Assembly (NCBI GenBank): GCA_028708075.1
Contig: JAQVZS010000006.1
Location: 1-64,000 of the forward strand
DNA: 64,000 nt
Reading direction: 5' to 3'
From: Massilibacteroides sp.
GTDB taxonomy: Bacteria > Bacteroidota > Bacteroidia > Bacteroidales > Tannerellaceae
Position 1 is the first letter of the stretch, and each line of letters opens with the position of its first letter. Below are positions 34,363-42,875 of the stretch, piece by piece. The translations under genes and the position numbers were made by a program. Below the pieces are notes generated by a model. The model saw only the letters and a list, made by a program, of their open reading frames with translations, was not told the origin of the DNA and made no database searches.

Positions 34363-35711
34363 TTATTCTTTTTCTTTGTTACAAAACGAACGACTGCATT
34401 TACCTCGCCATCGGCCAACCGGGCAATAAACGTTTCTCCTTCGGAAAAAGAAGATACCGATTTAACAATCTTCCCTTCTTTTAACATCAGACTATATCCC
34501 CGCTTAAGTATATATTCGGGCGATGCCAAGGTAACAAATTGTTCCGTTAATTGCAGAAATTTACGATTTTTTTCCAATTGAGTATACGACAATTGTTGTA
34601 GTTGACGGAAACGGTCGTTCAAAATACTTTTTTGAGTGCTCACTAGCAAAATAGAAGCTGTTGGCAATTTTCCGCCCAACGTCAAAAGTTGCGAGCGCAT
34701 TTTTTCCAAAAGATTTACGACGGTAATCGGCAAACGAGAAATCAACATTTGAAGCAGCGATTTTTGCTCCGTCAACCGCTTCTCAACAAGAGTCGTTAAC
34801 GATTGATACAAATCCTCAACTGCTTCTGCCGCCAAGTCCATCCGCCCAATTAGAAATTCAGCAACGGCTGTCGGCGTTTTCATCCGGGTATTCGCGACCA
34901 TGTCGAGAACCGTTTCGTCGCGTTCATGTCCAATTCCTGTAATCACCGGCAAAGGGAATTGCGCACAATTCGCCGCCAACAGATAGGAATCAAAACAATT
35001 CAGGTCGGAAGTTGAACCGCCACCACGAATAATCGCCACGACGTCGAAATAATCAGCATAACCGTAAATCCGGTCTAAAGCCGAAATAATCGACTCCTCC
35101 GTTTTCTCGCCCTGCATCAACGCCGTAAAAAGTTTGATCTGAAAAGGATAACCAGGTTTGTTGTTTGTCAACTGATTGACAAAATCCTCGTATCCCGCGG
35201 CTGTCGGAGAGGTAATGACAGCAATTCGCTGCGGAATTGCCGGAAAAGGCAATTCCTTATTTAAAGTAAAAATTCCTTCTTCATTCAATTGCTTCACAAT
35301 TTCCATCCGCCTTCGTGCCATATCCCCCAGTGTATAAGAAGGATCAATGTCGTAAACCGTAAGACTAAAGCCGTATAATTCGTGGAAATCAACCGTCACC
35401 TTCACCAATACGGATAATCCGGAAACAAAGGCCTGTCTGGTTTCACGTTCGAAATAAGGTTTTAGCAAAGCAAAAGTTTTCGCCCAGATAGATGCCCGCG
35501 CTTTTGCTACAATCTGCCCGGTCTGTTTGTTTTTTTCAACAAATTCCAGATAACAATGTCCTGAAGCGTGATTCACACGCACATCGCTCGTTTCCGCACG
35601 CAACCAATACATTCCGGACACCTGAGCTTGTATGGCAGATTTTACCCGTAGATTCAATTCACGAAGCGTCAGCGTCTGCTCTTTGGTGCTATTATCTGGA
35701 TAAAGAGACAT
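34359..35711 (-). CDS. xseA: Exodeoxyribonuclease VII large subunit
   Basis: XseA is the catalytic subunit of exonuclease VII. I chose ATG at 35711 (MSLYPDNST): an upstream ATG at 35825 would run 134 bases into the subtilase gene and adds residues unlike the family. That gives about 450 residues, the usual size. An N-terminal OB-fold (WLRAETSDVRV, SGHCYLEFVE) is followed by the catalytic domain with VITSPTAAGYEDF, IIRGGGSTSDL and GIGHERDETVLD, and then a long coiled-coil region that binds XseB. The start overlaps the subtilase stop by 20 bases. Confidence 0.95.
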   Translation of the reverse strand: MSLYPDNSTKEQTLTLRELNLRVKSAIQAQVSGMYWLRAETSDVRVNHASGHCYLEFVEKNKQTGQIVAKARASIWAKTFALLKPYFERETRQAFVSGLSVLVKVTVDFHELYGFSLTVYDIDPSYTLGDMARRRMEIVKQLNEEGIFTLNKELPFPAIPQRIAVITSPTAAGYEDFVNQLTNNKPGYPFQIKLFTALMQGEKTEESIISALDRIYGYADYFDVVAIIRGGGSTSDLNCFDSYLLAANCAQFPLPVITGIGHERDETVLDMVANTRMKTPTAVAEFLIGRMDLAAEAVEDLYQSLTTLVEKRLTEQKSLLQMLISRLPITVVNLLEKMRSQLLTLGGKLPTASILLVSTQKSILNDRFRQLQQLSYTQLEKNRKFLQLTEQFVTLASPEYILKRGYSLMLKEGKIVKSVSSFSEGETFIARLADGEVNAVVRFVTKKKNK

Positions 35712-37098
35712 GGGCGTTTTCTTTTTTATATGCTTTATATACGTCAGGAATTCCATAACCCAGTTCGGCATCCGGACGCTTATATTGACTGGAAGACTCG
35801 CGCAACAATTCGATAATTTCCGCATTACTCAACCAAGGTAACGCCTGCCAAAGACAAACGCCCAAACCTGCCAAAATCGGCGTGGCAAACGATGTTCCGT
35901 TTGCATAACGGATATTCCCCGAAGGATCAATCACGCAACTTCCGGTTCCTAATGCGACCATATCCGGTTTTACCCGGTAATCGGACGTAAAACCGACCGA
36001 ACTAAACACACTTCTTTTTTTATCCGGAGTAACGGATCCCACCGTAAGAATACCTGGGGCATCCGAAGGAAAGGTGATTTTTTCCCAACGTCCGTTACCT
36101 TCGTTACCGGCACTGCAAAATAAAAGTAATCCTTTCTCGGAAGCCAGACAGGCAACGCGGCTGATTAAAGCCGTATTTCCATCCAACGCATCCTGAGGAT
36201 AGTCCATTCCTTCGACATCATAAGAAAAATATCCTAACGACGACGAAATAACATCCACACCAACACTGTCCGCAAATTCCACAGCCGCAGCCCAATAATC
36301 TTCTTCGACGGGAAATTCGGAACGTCCGTCCTCGCTTTTAATCAGCCAATACGAAGCTTCAGGCGCTGTACCGATCATTAATCCCTCTGCATTGGCCGCC
36401 AAGCAAGACAGTACTTTCGTACCATGATCATCCCCTTCAAAGATACTTTCCCCGGGTACAACAAAATTTCGCGTCCCCAGCAAATTTAATTTATCAAAAG
36501 CCCTGATTCTGTCTACATGCTGAAATCCAGCGTCAATAACGGCTACCGTCATTCCTTTTCCACGAAATCCATTGTTATGCAATTTGATCCCGTTCAACAT
36601 TTTTATTTGGTTATAGGCATAACCATAAGGCTCTTCTAATAATTTGTCACGTGCCACAAAAAAAGAAGTGTCTTTTTCATGCACTTCGTTAACCCCTCCA
36701 CTAATTTTTCCTTTCCATACCCATTTTACAGAATCTACAATTGAAAGTTGATTCAGATTGTCTACAATTAAACTATCGTTCGACTCAACAACGACAGTAG
36801 ACAACCATCTACTTTGTACCACAGGTTTCGCTCCGATCGTAAGAAAAGAATCAAGATAGAGTTGAGAAATGGGTAAATCAGCTTCCGTAATAGCAATATT
36901 TTGTTTGAGGCGACGATCGATCGCTTTTTGCGATAAAAAAAAACTCGGTTCATCGAGAGAAAAGGCACTTATCCCTTTATCTTTCAGATAAACCCTAAAA
37001 CGAAATACTTCTTCTGCAGAGACATGCCCTACAAAAAAATCCGGAAGACAACATAATAATCCTACAAGTAAAAACCTAACACAAATCATTCTACCCAT
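35692..37098 (-). CDS. Secreted S8 subtilisin-like serine protease
   Basis: This 468-residue exported protease has a signal peptide (about 1-28) and a pro-region of about 140 residues. The catalytic triad is Asp near 189 (VAVIDAGFQ), His near 225 (DDHGTKVLSC) and Ser near 403 (NGTSFATPILAG), with the oxyanion Asn in FCSAGNEGNG. Unlike the protease at 7466, no T9SS sorting domain is visible, so it may stay periplasmic. It heads an operon with xseA, xseB, ispD and recG, an odd pairing of a protease with DNA repair and isoprenoid genes, and has the best promoter in this part of the window. Confidence 0.93.
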   Translation of the reverse strand: MGRMICVRFLLVGLLCCLPDFFVGHVSAEEVFRFRVYLKDKGISAFSLDEPSFFLSQKAIDRRLKQNIAITEADLPISQLYLDSFLTIGAKPVVQSRWLSTVVVESNDSLIVDNLNQLSIVDSVKWVWKGKISGGVNEVHEKDTSFFVARDKLLEEPYGYAYNQIKMLNGIKLHNNGFRGKGMTVAVIDAGFQHVDRIRAFDKLNLLGTRNFVVPGESIFEGDDHGTKVLSCLAANAEGLMIGTAPEASYWLIKSEDGRSEFPVEEDYWAAAVEFADSVGVDVISSSLGYFSYDVEGMDYPQDALDGNTALISRVACLASEKGLLLFCSAGNEGNGRWEKITFPSDAPGILTVGSVTPDKKRSVFSSVGFTSDYRVKPDMVALGTGSCVIDPSGNIRYANGTSFATPILAGLGVCLWQALPWLSNAEIIELLRESSSQYKRPDAELGYGIPDVYKAYKKENAHVSLSR

Positions 37099-37119
37099 TT
37101 CTCAATTTTGTTTATTCAA

Positions 37120-37150
37120 CAAAGATAAACATCCTGAAGGAATGATACAA
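37120..37150 (-). promoter_or_regulatory. Promoter of the subtilase-xseAB-ispD-recG operon
   Basis: The minus strand reads TTG, 20 bases, TATCTTTG, a full Bacteroidota-type promoter. The -7 box ends 21 bases before the subtilase ATG. Confidence 0.75.
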
Positions 37151-37181
37151 TTTAAGCCGTTTTTTTGACTTTTGTTCGCAT

Positions 37182-37208
37182 AAAAAAACCCGGGGCAAAC
37201 ACCCCAGG
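37182..37208 (-). terminator. Terminator of the Lrp/AsnC gene
   Basis: On the minus strand CCTGGGG pairs with CCCCGGG around TGTTTG and is followed by seven T. It lies 27 bases past the stop of the regulator gene. Confidence 0.9.
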
Positions 37209-37234
37209 CAAGGTTTCCTCTTTCAAGCGATGCT

Positions 37235-37702
37235 TTATTCCTCACTGGGGATAATCGGAATTTCCCGTTTAATGCTTTGACGTAAAGAAATAAGCGTCTC
37301 AGTTGCTGTTACACCATCAATTTCCTGAATTTTGCTATTCAGCAATTCCATAAGATGTTCGTTGTCGCGAGCGTACAATTTAATTAACAAAGTGTACGGA
37401 CCAGTTGTAAAATGGCATTCTACAACTTCTGGAATTTTTTCAAATTCGGGAACAACATCTTTGTACATCGACCCACGCTCTAACTTAACGCCGATATACG
37501 TACACGTATTATATCCTAAAATTTTCGGATTAATATGATAACCGGAACCTACAATTACATTCATGTCGACCATGCGTTGCACACGTTGGTGAATAGCCGC
37601 TCTCGAGACTCCGCAATCTTCCGCCACATCTTTAAACGGAATGCGCGCATTCTTCGATATAATATTTAATATCTGCCGGTCAAGCTTATCTACTTTTTCC
37701 AT
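37235..37702 (-). CDS. Lrp/AsnC family transcriptional regulator
   Basis: This is a 155-residue DNA-binding regulator. The N-terminal winged helix-turn-helix (about 5-60) begins LDRQILNIISKNARIPFKDVAEDCGVSR, of which the first 20 residues are diagnostic, and ends RVQRM. The C-terminal RAM/AsnC domain (about 68-150) has VPEFEKIPEVVECHFTTGPY and the small-ligand GPYTLL turn. Family members sense amino acids and form octamers. No amino-acid gene adjoins it, so its targets cannot be inferred from context. It is a single gene with its own promoter box and terminator. Confidence 0.93.
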   Translation of the reverse strand: MEKVDKLDRQILNIISKNARIPFKDVAEDCGVSRAAIHQRVQRMVDMNVIVGSGYHINPKILGYNTCTYIGVKLERGSMYKDVVPEFEKIPEVVECHFTTGPYTLLIKLYARDNEHLMELLNSKIQEIDGVTATETLISLRQSIKREIPIIPSEE

Positions 37703-37743
37703 AAAAGAAAATTACAATTTAATACGTAGTTGATTTTGCATAT

Positions 37744-37751
37744 CAAAAGTA
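37744..37751 (-). promoter_or_regulatory. Candidate -7 box for the Lrp/AsnC gene
   Basis: The minus strand reads TACTTTTG (TAnnTTTG), 41 bases before the ATG at 37702. A partial -33 (GTG) is about 18 bases upstream. Confidence 0.5.
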
Positions 37752-37806
37752 AACATAAAATCCAGATATCACATCATTTTGTAAGAAAAAATGTTAAATA
37801 GCACAT

Positions 37807-37852
37807 AAAAAGCAGAAGGAAAACGCAACAAACATTATTCCACCTGCTTTTC
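37807..37852 (-). terminator. Terminator of the tandem FKBP genes
   Basis: On the minus strand AAAAGCAG and GGAA pair with TTCC and CTGCTTTT around a loose loop, ending in T-rich sequence. It lies about 50 bases past the stop at 37899. Confidence 0.6.
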
Positions 37853-37898
37853 ATATTTTATGTTTTTTTTCTCTAAACGCTAAAAACTACTTAAATTT

Positions 37899-38615
37899 TT
37901 ATTTTTTTGCGTCGTCAGGCTTAACAATATCTAACAACTCAACTTCAAATTTCAAAGTGCTGTTCGGTTTGATATCCTGTCCGGCACCACGTTCACCATA
38001 CGCCAAATCAGAAGGAATCCAAAAAATATATTTTGAACCGACAGGCATGATCTGCAAACCTTCCATCCAACCCGGAATAACCTGAGAGACGCCAAATTCA
38101 GAAGGTTCGCCACGATCAAGAGAACTATCAAATTTCGTCCCGTTCAATAACGTTCCGGTATAATGTACTTTCACGCGGTCAGTCGCAGCAGGTTTTGCTC
38201 CGGTACCTTCAACTACAACTTTATACTGTAATCCGCTTTCGGTCGTAATAACCCCTTCCTTTGTTTTATTTTCGGCAAGAAAAGCTTTGCCTTCTTCTTT
38301 CGTCTTAGACGATTCTTTTGCAGAAGCTTCCACAAAGTATGTCTGCAAATAAGCTTGAGCTTCCGTCATGCTCATCTTTGTCGAATCGCCTTTAATTGCC
38401 TGTACAAAGCCAGCGATTAACGCATCAACGTTTGCTTCACCACCCGGCAAAGTTTTCAAGTTTTCCTTATAGTTAGCACCGGTATTTACACCTATCGCAT
38501 AACTGGCACTATCAACGGCAGTTTTCAAGTTTGCGTTTTTTTTAGAATCGCAGGAAGTGGCGGAAATACCCATCGCCACGATAGCTGTAACAGCCAATAC
38601 ACTAATTTTTTTCAT
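37899..38615 (-). CDS. FKBP-type prolyl isomerase lipoprotein
   Basis: This 238-residue protein has a lipobox-like ISATSC (Cys22) after a signal peptide, so it is probably a periplasm-facing lipoprotein. The N-terminal dimerisation region (about 30-120) resembles the FkpA/Mip N-domain (SASYAIGVNTGANY). The FKBP domain (about 145-235) has VKVHYTGTLLNGTKFDSS, IPGWMEGLQIMPVGSKY and the IPSDLAYGERG signature. It catalyses cis-trans Pro isomerisation and may act as a chaperone for exported proteins. Its paralogue, without a signal, lies 21 bases upstream in the same operon. Confidence 0.93.
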   Translation of the reverse strand: MKKISVLAVTAIVAMGISATSCDSKKNANLKTAVDSASYAIGVNTGANYKENLKTLPGGEANVDALIAGFVQAIKGDSTKMSMTEAQAYLQTYFVEASAKESSKTKEEGKAFLAENKTKEGVITTESGLQYKVVVEGTGAKPAATDRVKVHYTGTLLNGTKFDSSLDRGEPSEFGVSQVIPGWMEGLQIMPVGSKYIFWIPSDLAYGERGAGQDIKPNSTLKFEVELLDIVKPDDAKK

Positions 38616-38636
38616 TTTTTAATCTATCTTCTTTTG

Positions 38637-39224
38637 TTATTTTACAATATCCAATAATTCTACCTCAAAGAGCAAAGTGCTATTGGGTTCTATCTCACCG
38701 CCAGCTCCCTGTTCTCCATAAGCCAAGTCGGAAGGAATAAATAACCGCCATTTCGCTCCTATTTCCATCAGTTGAAGCGCTTCAACCCATCCCTTTATCA
38801 CTTGAGAGACCCCGAAAACAGCAGGCTCACCTCTTTCGACAGAACTATCAAAAACGGTTCCATTAATTAAAGTTCCATGATAATGGCATTTTACTTTATC
38901 GGCAGCCGTAGGTTTCGTACCCTCACCTTTTTTTAACACCTGATACTGCAATCCGCTTGGCAAAGTAACAACCCCTGCTCTTCCTTTATTAATTTCCAAA
39001 AACTCTTCTCCGGCTTTTTTATTGATTTCGAGTTTTTCTTTTTGTAATTTGATGAAAAAATCATTTATCACCTGTTTTGCCTCATCGTAACTTATCTCAG
39101 GTTTTTCACCTGTTAATACATGATTCAGCCCGCAAACGAAATCATCCACATTTAACAAATTAATGCCTGAGTTTTGAAAATTATTTCCAATACTTAAGCC
39201 AAGCGCATAGCTTACTTTATCCAT
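38637..39224 (-). CDS. FKBP-type prolyl isomerase without signal peptide
   Basis: This 195-residue protein is a close paralogue of the next gene. The N-domain (MDKVSYALGLSIGNNF) begins at once, with no signal peptide or lipobox, so it is predicted cytoplasmic. The FKBP domain (about 105-195) has VKCHYHGTLINGTVFDSS, IKGWVEALQLMEIGAKW and IPSDLAYGEQG. The pair is a tandem duplication in which one copy is exported and the other is not, a pattern that suggests division of labour between compartments. It is the first gene of the two, with a -7 box upstream. Confidence 0.93.
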   Translation of the reverse strand: MDKVSYALGLSIGNNFQNSGINLLNVDDFVCGLNHVLTGEKPEISYDEAKQVINDFFIKLQKEKLEINKKAGEEFLEINKGRAGVVTLPSGLQYQVLKKGEGTKPTAADKVKCHYHGTLINGTVFDSSVERGEPAVFGVSQVIKGWVEALQLMEIGAKWRLFIPSDLAYGEQGAGGEIEPNSTLLFEVELLDIVK

Positions 39225-39254
39225 TTTTCTTTTTTTTCAACCAATTATAAGGCA

Positions 39255-39262
39255 CAAAAGTA
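39255..39262 (-). promoter_or_regulatory. Candidate -7 box for the FKBP pair
   Basis: The minus strand reads TACTTTTG, 30 bases before the ATG at 39224. A TTTG lies 23 bases further upstream, slightly beyond the usual 19-21. Confidence 0.55.
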
Positions 39263-39378
39263 ATGCTTTTAATTACATAAAGTTACAAATTGTCGTTTTT
39301 TTTGAAAAGACTCAGCGAACAAAGCAAAAAGCCTTGATTTCTTCTTTTTTTCTGCCGAAACAAATGAAGATAAAATAC

Positions 39379-40794
39379 TTACATTTGAAATTCTTTCGGC
39401 AAATTTATAAAGAACACACGATGAGTCGCCCGAGTCAAGGCTGTATATAACCAACGATAAAAGTCTTCCCCCAACATTTCCTCCGTAATATACCCGATAT
39501 CCAGAAACACATTCATCCACTGCCCTCCTTGCGCTTTATGACAGGTCATCGCGTAAGCATATTTAACTTGCAAGGCATTATAATAAGCATCTACCTTTAT
39601 TTTTTTCATCTTTTCGCTCTGTGAAGAAATATCCGTATAATCTTCTAAAATAGCCGAAAAAAGATGGTCATTCGCTTCTCTGGGCAATGCAGGCGAATCG
39701 GAATGTAGCGTATCCAGAAGAATTTTCACCTCCAATTCCTCCCCATCGTTTTGAAAACGAATCAATACATCGGCGAAACGAAAACCATACAACTCCGTCA
39801 CATGTCTTACCCGCAACACCTCTAAAAGCTCACCATTTGCAATAAAATCTGTCTGTTTTCCATCCGATTTCCAGAAATAATTATTTTTCACTACCATCAG
39901 TCGATCTCCAGAAGATAATTCCTCTTCTCGATACAAAACCCGGTTACGTATACCGTTATTATAGATATTGACGCGTTTATTTGAACGAGTAATGACCATT
40001 GTTTCTTCCAAACCATCCCGGTCGTATAACGAAGCAATCGCATCGATCAAATCTTCCCCCGATAACAAACAAAGGTCGTCAAATCCTTTTACCGACATTT
40101 TTGGAAAAACATCCACCCGGTTCATCCTCAGACAATCACGCAACATTGTAGCATTCAATAAAATCCCTGATTGATAATCCTGGCGGACGACTTGCGTAAG
40201 CGAAGTTTCAAAAACAGAAAGTCCGTATCCCTTTAACACTTCCACATTCAGAGCCGGACTCAACGATTGAGTGACAGGAGGCAACTGGGCCATATCTCCC
40301 ATCAGCAACAATCGGCAATTTTCACCGGAATAAATATAATGTATCAGATCATCCAACAAACGACCGGAACCAAAGACAGACGAATCCAGTCCGCCGTTAG
40401 AGATCATCGACGCTTCGTCTACAACAAAAAGCGTATTCCGATATCCGTTATACGCCGCGGTAAATGCGGCATTCTCATTACCAAACGTTTTTTGTCGGTA
40501 AATCTTCCGATGAATAGTATTTGCTTTCTGCCCTGCATAAGCCGAAAAAACTTTTGCGGCCCTACCTGTCGGGGCCAACAAAACAGTTGATTGTTTTAAA
40601 TTCGACAAGGTTTTCACCAACGCTCCAACAAGCGAAGTTTTACCGGTACCGGCATATCCCGTCAACAAAAAAAGAAGATCTTTTTCACGCGAAAGAAGGA
40701 ACTCACAAAGTATATTTAATGCTAAAAACTGGGATTCGGTAGGAGTATGTAAGAAATTTTGTATAACTTGGTCGCGTAAATAACTATTTATCAT
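39379..40794 (-). CDS. RecD-like superfamily 1 DNA helicase
   Basis: This 471-residue ATP-dependent helicase has Walker A GYAGTGKTSL at 46-55, DEASMIS (Walker B) near 126, GDMAQLPPV near 167, and the C-terminal UvrD_C_2 motif TCHKAQGGQW near 426, then the final LYTALTRATH. It is shorter than RecD and lacks an N-terminal RecB-binding region, so it resembles stand-alone RecD2/Dda-type helicases. A role in repair or fork processing is likely. It is a single gene, divergent from the pseudopilin-like gene at 40888. Confidence 0.9.
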   Translation of the reverse strand: MINSYLRDQVIQNFLHTPTESQFLALNILCEFLLSREKDLLFLLTGYAGTGKTSLVGALVKTLSNLKQSTVLLAPTGRAAKVFSAYAGQKANTIHRKIYRQKTFGNENAAFTAAYNGYRNTLFVVDEASMISNGGLDSSVFGSGRLLDDLIHYIYSGENCRLLLMGDMAQLPPVTQSLSPALNVEVLKGYGLSVFETSLTQVVRQDYQSGILLNATMLRDCLRMNRVDVFPKMSVKGFDDLCLLSGEDLIDAIASLYDRDGLEETMVITRSNKRVNIYNNGIRNRVLYREEELSSGDRLMVVKNNYFWKSDGKQTDFIANGELLEVLRVRHVTELYGFRFADVLIRFQNDGEELEVKILLDTLHSDSPALPREANDHLFSAILEDYTDISSQSEKMKKIKVDAYYNALQVKYAYAMTCHKAQGGQWMNVFLDIGYITEEMLGEDFYRWLYTALTRATHRVFFINLPKEFQM

Positions 40795-40846
40795 TTTGAT
40801 CGCAATATTTTTAATGATAAAGGTAGTGGATTAAAAGATTCTTTTT

Positions 40847-40854
40847 TAAATTTG
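40847..40854 (+). promoter_or_regulatory. Candidate -7 box for the 40888-42875 operon
   Basis: TAAATTTG matches TAnnTTTG, 33 bases before the ATG at 40888. No clear -33 TTTG. Confidence 0.45.
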
Positions 40855-40887
40855 CCGGACGAAATAAATTATAATAAAATATAAACC

Positions 40888-41514
40888 ATGAAAATTGTAT
40901 TACAAATCGTATTAGCCGCAGCGATTGTTCTGCTTACTTATATGTGCTATGAGAGTGTTATGACTCCTATCCGATTTGACAAGGAAAATAAGGCACGTAC
41001 CGAAGCGATCAAAGCCCGTTTGATCGACATCCGAAGAGCACAAATTGAATATAAGAACATCCATGGGGTTCATGCCGCTAATTTTGACGAATTGGCTAAA
41101 TTTTTGAATGACGAAAAACTTCCTTTTGTCCGCAAGGAAGGAGTCTTAACCGACGAACAACTGGAAAAAGGGATGACTGAACAGGAAGCTGTAAAAAAAG
41201 GACTTATCAAACGTGATACATTTTGGGTAACAGCAAAAGATACACTTTTCGGTCATGATTATGATGTCGCTTCCATACGTTTTGTCCCCGGGACTCAAAA
41301 AACATTTACTATGGACACAGTTACACTTACGTCTACAACCGGTTATACGGTAAAAGTATTTGAATGTGGCGTATTATATGACGACTATTTGGGAGATTTG
41401 AACCCTCAATTAGTATATAATATGAAACAGAAAGCAGAAGTTTATGAAAAATATCCGGGATTGCGTGTCGGATCTTTAAAAGAAATCAACAATAACGCAG
41501 GAAACTGGGAATAA
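40888..41514 (+). CDS. Membrane-anchored protein with pseudopilin-like features
   Basis: I do not recognise a named family. The 208-residue protein has one N-terminal hydrophobic segment (about 3-22) with no clear cleavage site, then a helix and a segment IDIRRAQIEYKNIHGVHAAN followed by FDELAKFLND. The pattern of a hydrophobic helix, a Tyr/Gly turn and a 'xxLDELxxFL' helix resembles GspG-type pseudopilins, but the prepilin cleavage motif is absent. The C-terminal half (about 130-208) is beta-rich with one Cys. It lies 12 bases before a DUF3822 gene and rsmD. It is probably anchored in the inner membrane with the body in the periplasm. Confidence 0.55.
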   Translation: MKIVLQIVLAAAIVLLTYMCYESVMTPIRFDKENKARTEAIKARLIDIRRAQIEYKNIHGVHAANFDELAKFLNDEKLPFVRKEGVLTDEQLEKGMTEQEAVKKGLIKRDTFWVTAKDTLFGHDYDVASIRFVPGTQKTFTMDTVTLTSTTGYTVKVFECGVLYDDYLGDLNPQLVYNMKQKAEVYEKYPGLRVGSLKEINNNAGNWE

Positions 41515-41526
41515 AAAGGAGCGTAT

Positions 41527-42348
41527 ATGGCGATCCGTATTCCTGATACATTAACAATAAATACTTCTGAAAGATATATATTATCCATCCGGATGAATCC
41601 GGATGGATTTTCTTTTTCAGTGTCAATTCCTTCGAAAAGCAACAGCTTCTTTTACCAAGAGATCGAATTCGACCACTCAAAAACGTATATAGAATCGTTA
41701 AAAGAGGCCTTTTTTTCAGAAGAATTCCTTTCTTGGAATTATAAGAAGATCTATATTTTTTGCTTTACACCCACATATGTTTGCATTCCGGAAAACTTAT
41801 TTGATACTGATAAAAGGGGGAAAATCATCGAATACGCTTTCCTTTCTACCCCATCCAAAAGTCTTGTCAATGTCCTAATTCCGGATAAGGAAAAGTTAAT
41901 ATTCGAAATTGTCCCTGAGATTTATGAATTCCTTTGCCGATCATTTATTCATCCGGAGTTTTTACACCACATGACGCTTCCATTGCGTTATTGGGAAAAA
42001 CAGAATCTACTCGCATTAAACAAACAAATGCATGTTTTAATTCATAAAAGGACAATTGATATTGCCTGCTATAAACAAGAGAAACGCCTTTTTCTGAATT
42101 CATTCCAATACCAACATGTAGACGACATTCTTTATTATATTGCCTACAGTTGGAAACAATCCGGGCTAGATCAATTCAAAGATCGTCTGTTTCTTTTCGG
42201 TGAAATGAAAGACAAACAAACTTTAATGTCACGCTTACGTCATTATATCCATTTCGTTTCTGACATGGAACTTCCCGCCGATGCTTATTTGCGCAACGCA
42301 GAACTCAAGCAGGCTTCATTTGAAATAATCTTATCCGTATGCGAATAA
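41527..42348 (+). CDS. DUF3822 family protein
   Basis: This 273-residue protein has no signal or membrane segment. Two halves are visible: an N-terminal part (about 10-145) opening with SERYILSIRMNPDGFSFSVS, and a C-terminal part (about 165-273) with HVLIHKRTIDIACYKQEKRL and then YQHVDDILYYIAYSWKQ and LFLFGEM. This arrangement resembles an actin/PilM-like (ASKHA) fold, but that is inference and ATP-binding residues are not clear. The family is Bacteroidota-specific as far as I recall. It overlaps rsmD by ten bases and follows the pseudopilin-like gene by 12. Confidence 0.7.
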   Translation: MAIRIPDTLTINTSERYILSIRMNPDGFSFSVSIPSKSNSFFYQEIEFDHSKTYIESLKEAFFSEEFLSWNYKKIYIFCFTPTYVCIPENLFDTDKRGKIIEYAFLSTPSKSLVNVLIPDKEKLIFEIVPEIYEFLCRSFIHPEFLHHMTLPLRYWEKQNLLALNKQMHVLIHKRTIDIACYKQEKRLFLNSFQYQHVDDILYYIAYSWKQSGLDQFKDRLFLFGEMKDKQTLMSRLRHYIHFVSDMELPADAYLRNAELKQASFEIILSVCE

Positions 42349-42875
42349 TTAGTGGAAAATATGGACACCGCCGCTTTAGCGTACCCTCTTCGTTTGGGGC
42401 GCGTCCTACGACAGACTTTGCTAAAGAAAATCTGTTTAATGTTCTTATGAACCTGATAAACTGGGAAGAAACTGAAGCATTAGACTTATTTTCAGGAACC
42501 GGGAGTATTGCCTTTGAACTTTTATCGAGAGGATGCCGGACTGTTACCGCTGTCGAAAAAAATCATGTGCACGCAACATTCATAGCTAAAGTCGGACGTG
42601 AATTAAAAGAAGACAATCTGAATTTAATTTGTGGAGATGCTTTCCGTTTTTTAAATGTCGCCCAACCTGAATCGTTCGACTTCATTTTTGCTGACCCGCC
42701 TTACGCATTGCCCGAGTTAGCTTCAATCCCTGAACTAATACTAAAACGAAACCTACTAAAGTCCAAGGGTATCTTGGTTATGGAACATCCGAAAGAATAT
42801 AATTTTTCTGCTTTGCCTGGATTCTTTCAACAAAGAGCGTACGGATCCGTCAACTTTTCGTTATTCAGCATTTAG
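42339..42875 (+). CDS. rsmD: 16S rRNA (guanine(966)-N2)-methyltransferase
   Basis: RsmD methylates G966 of 16S rRNA in the assembled small subunit. The 178-residue class I methyltransferase has the family N-terminus MRIISGKYGHRRFSVP with RPTTDFAKENLFN, the SAM-binding DLFSGTGSIAFE near 50-61, and the catalytic DPPY near 118-121. The start overlaps the DUF3822 gene by ten bases. Its stop overlaps the stop of the convergent cardiolipin synthase by two bases, leaving no room for a separate terminator. Confidence 0.95.
   Translation: MRIISGKYGHRRFSVPSSFGARPTTDFAKENLFNVLMNLINWEETEALDLFSGTGSIAFELLSRGCRTVTAVEKNHVHATFIAKVGRELKEDNLNLICGDAFRFLNVAQPESFDFIFADPPYALPELASIPELILKRNLLKSKGILVMEHPKEYNFSALPGFFQQRAYGSVNFSLFSI

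Noticed and set aside
35712..35825. Longer N-terminus for xseA starting at 35825
   Set aside because: It would run deep into the subtilase gene, and the XseA OB-fold begins naturally after ATG at 35711.
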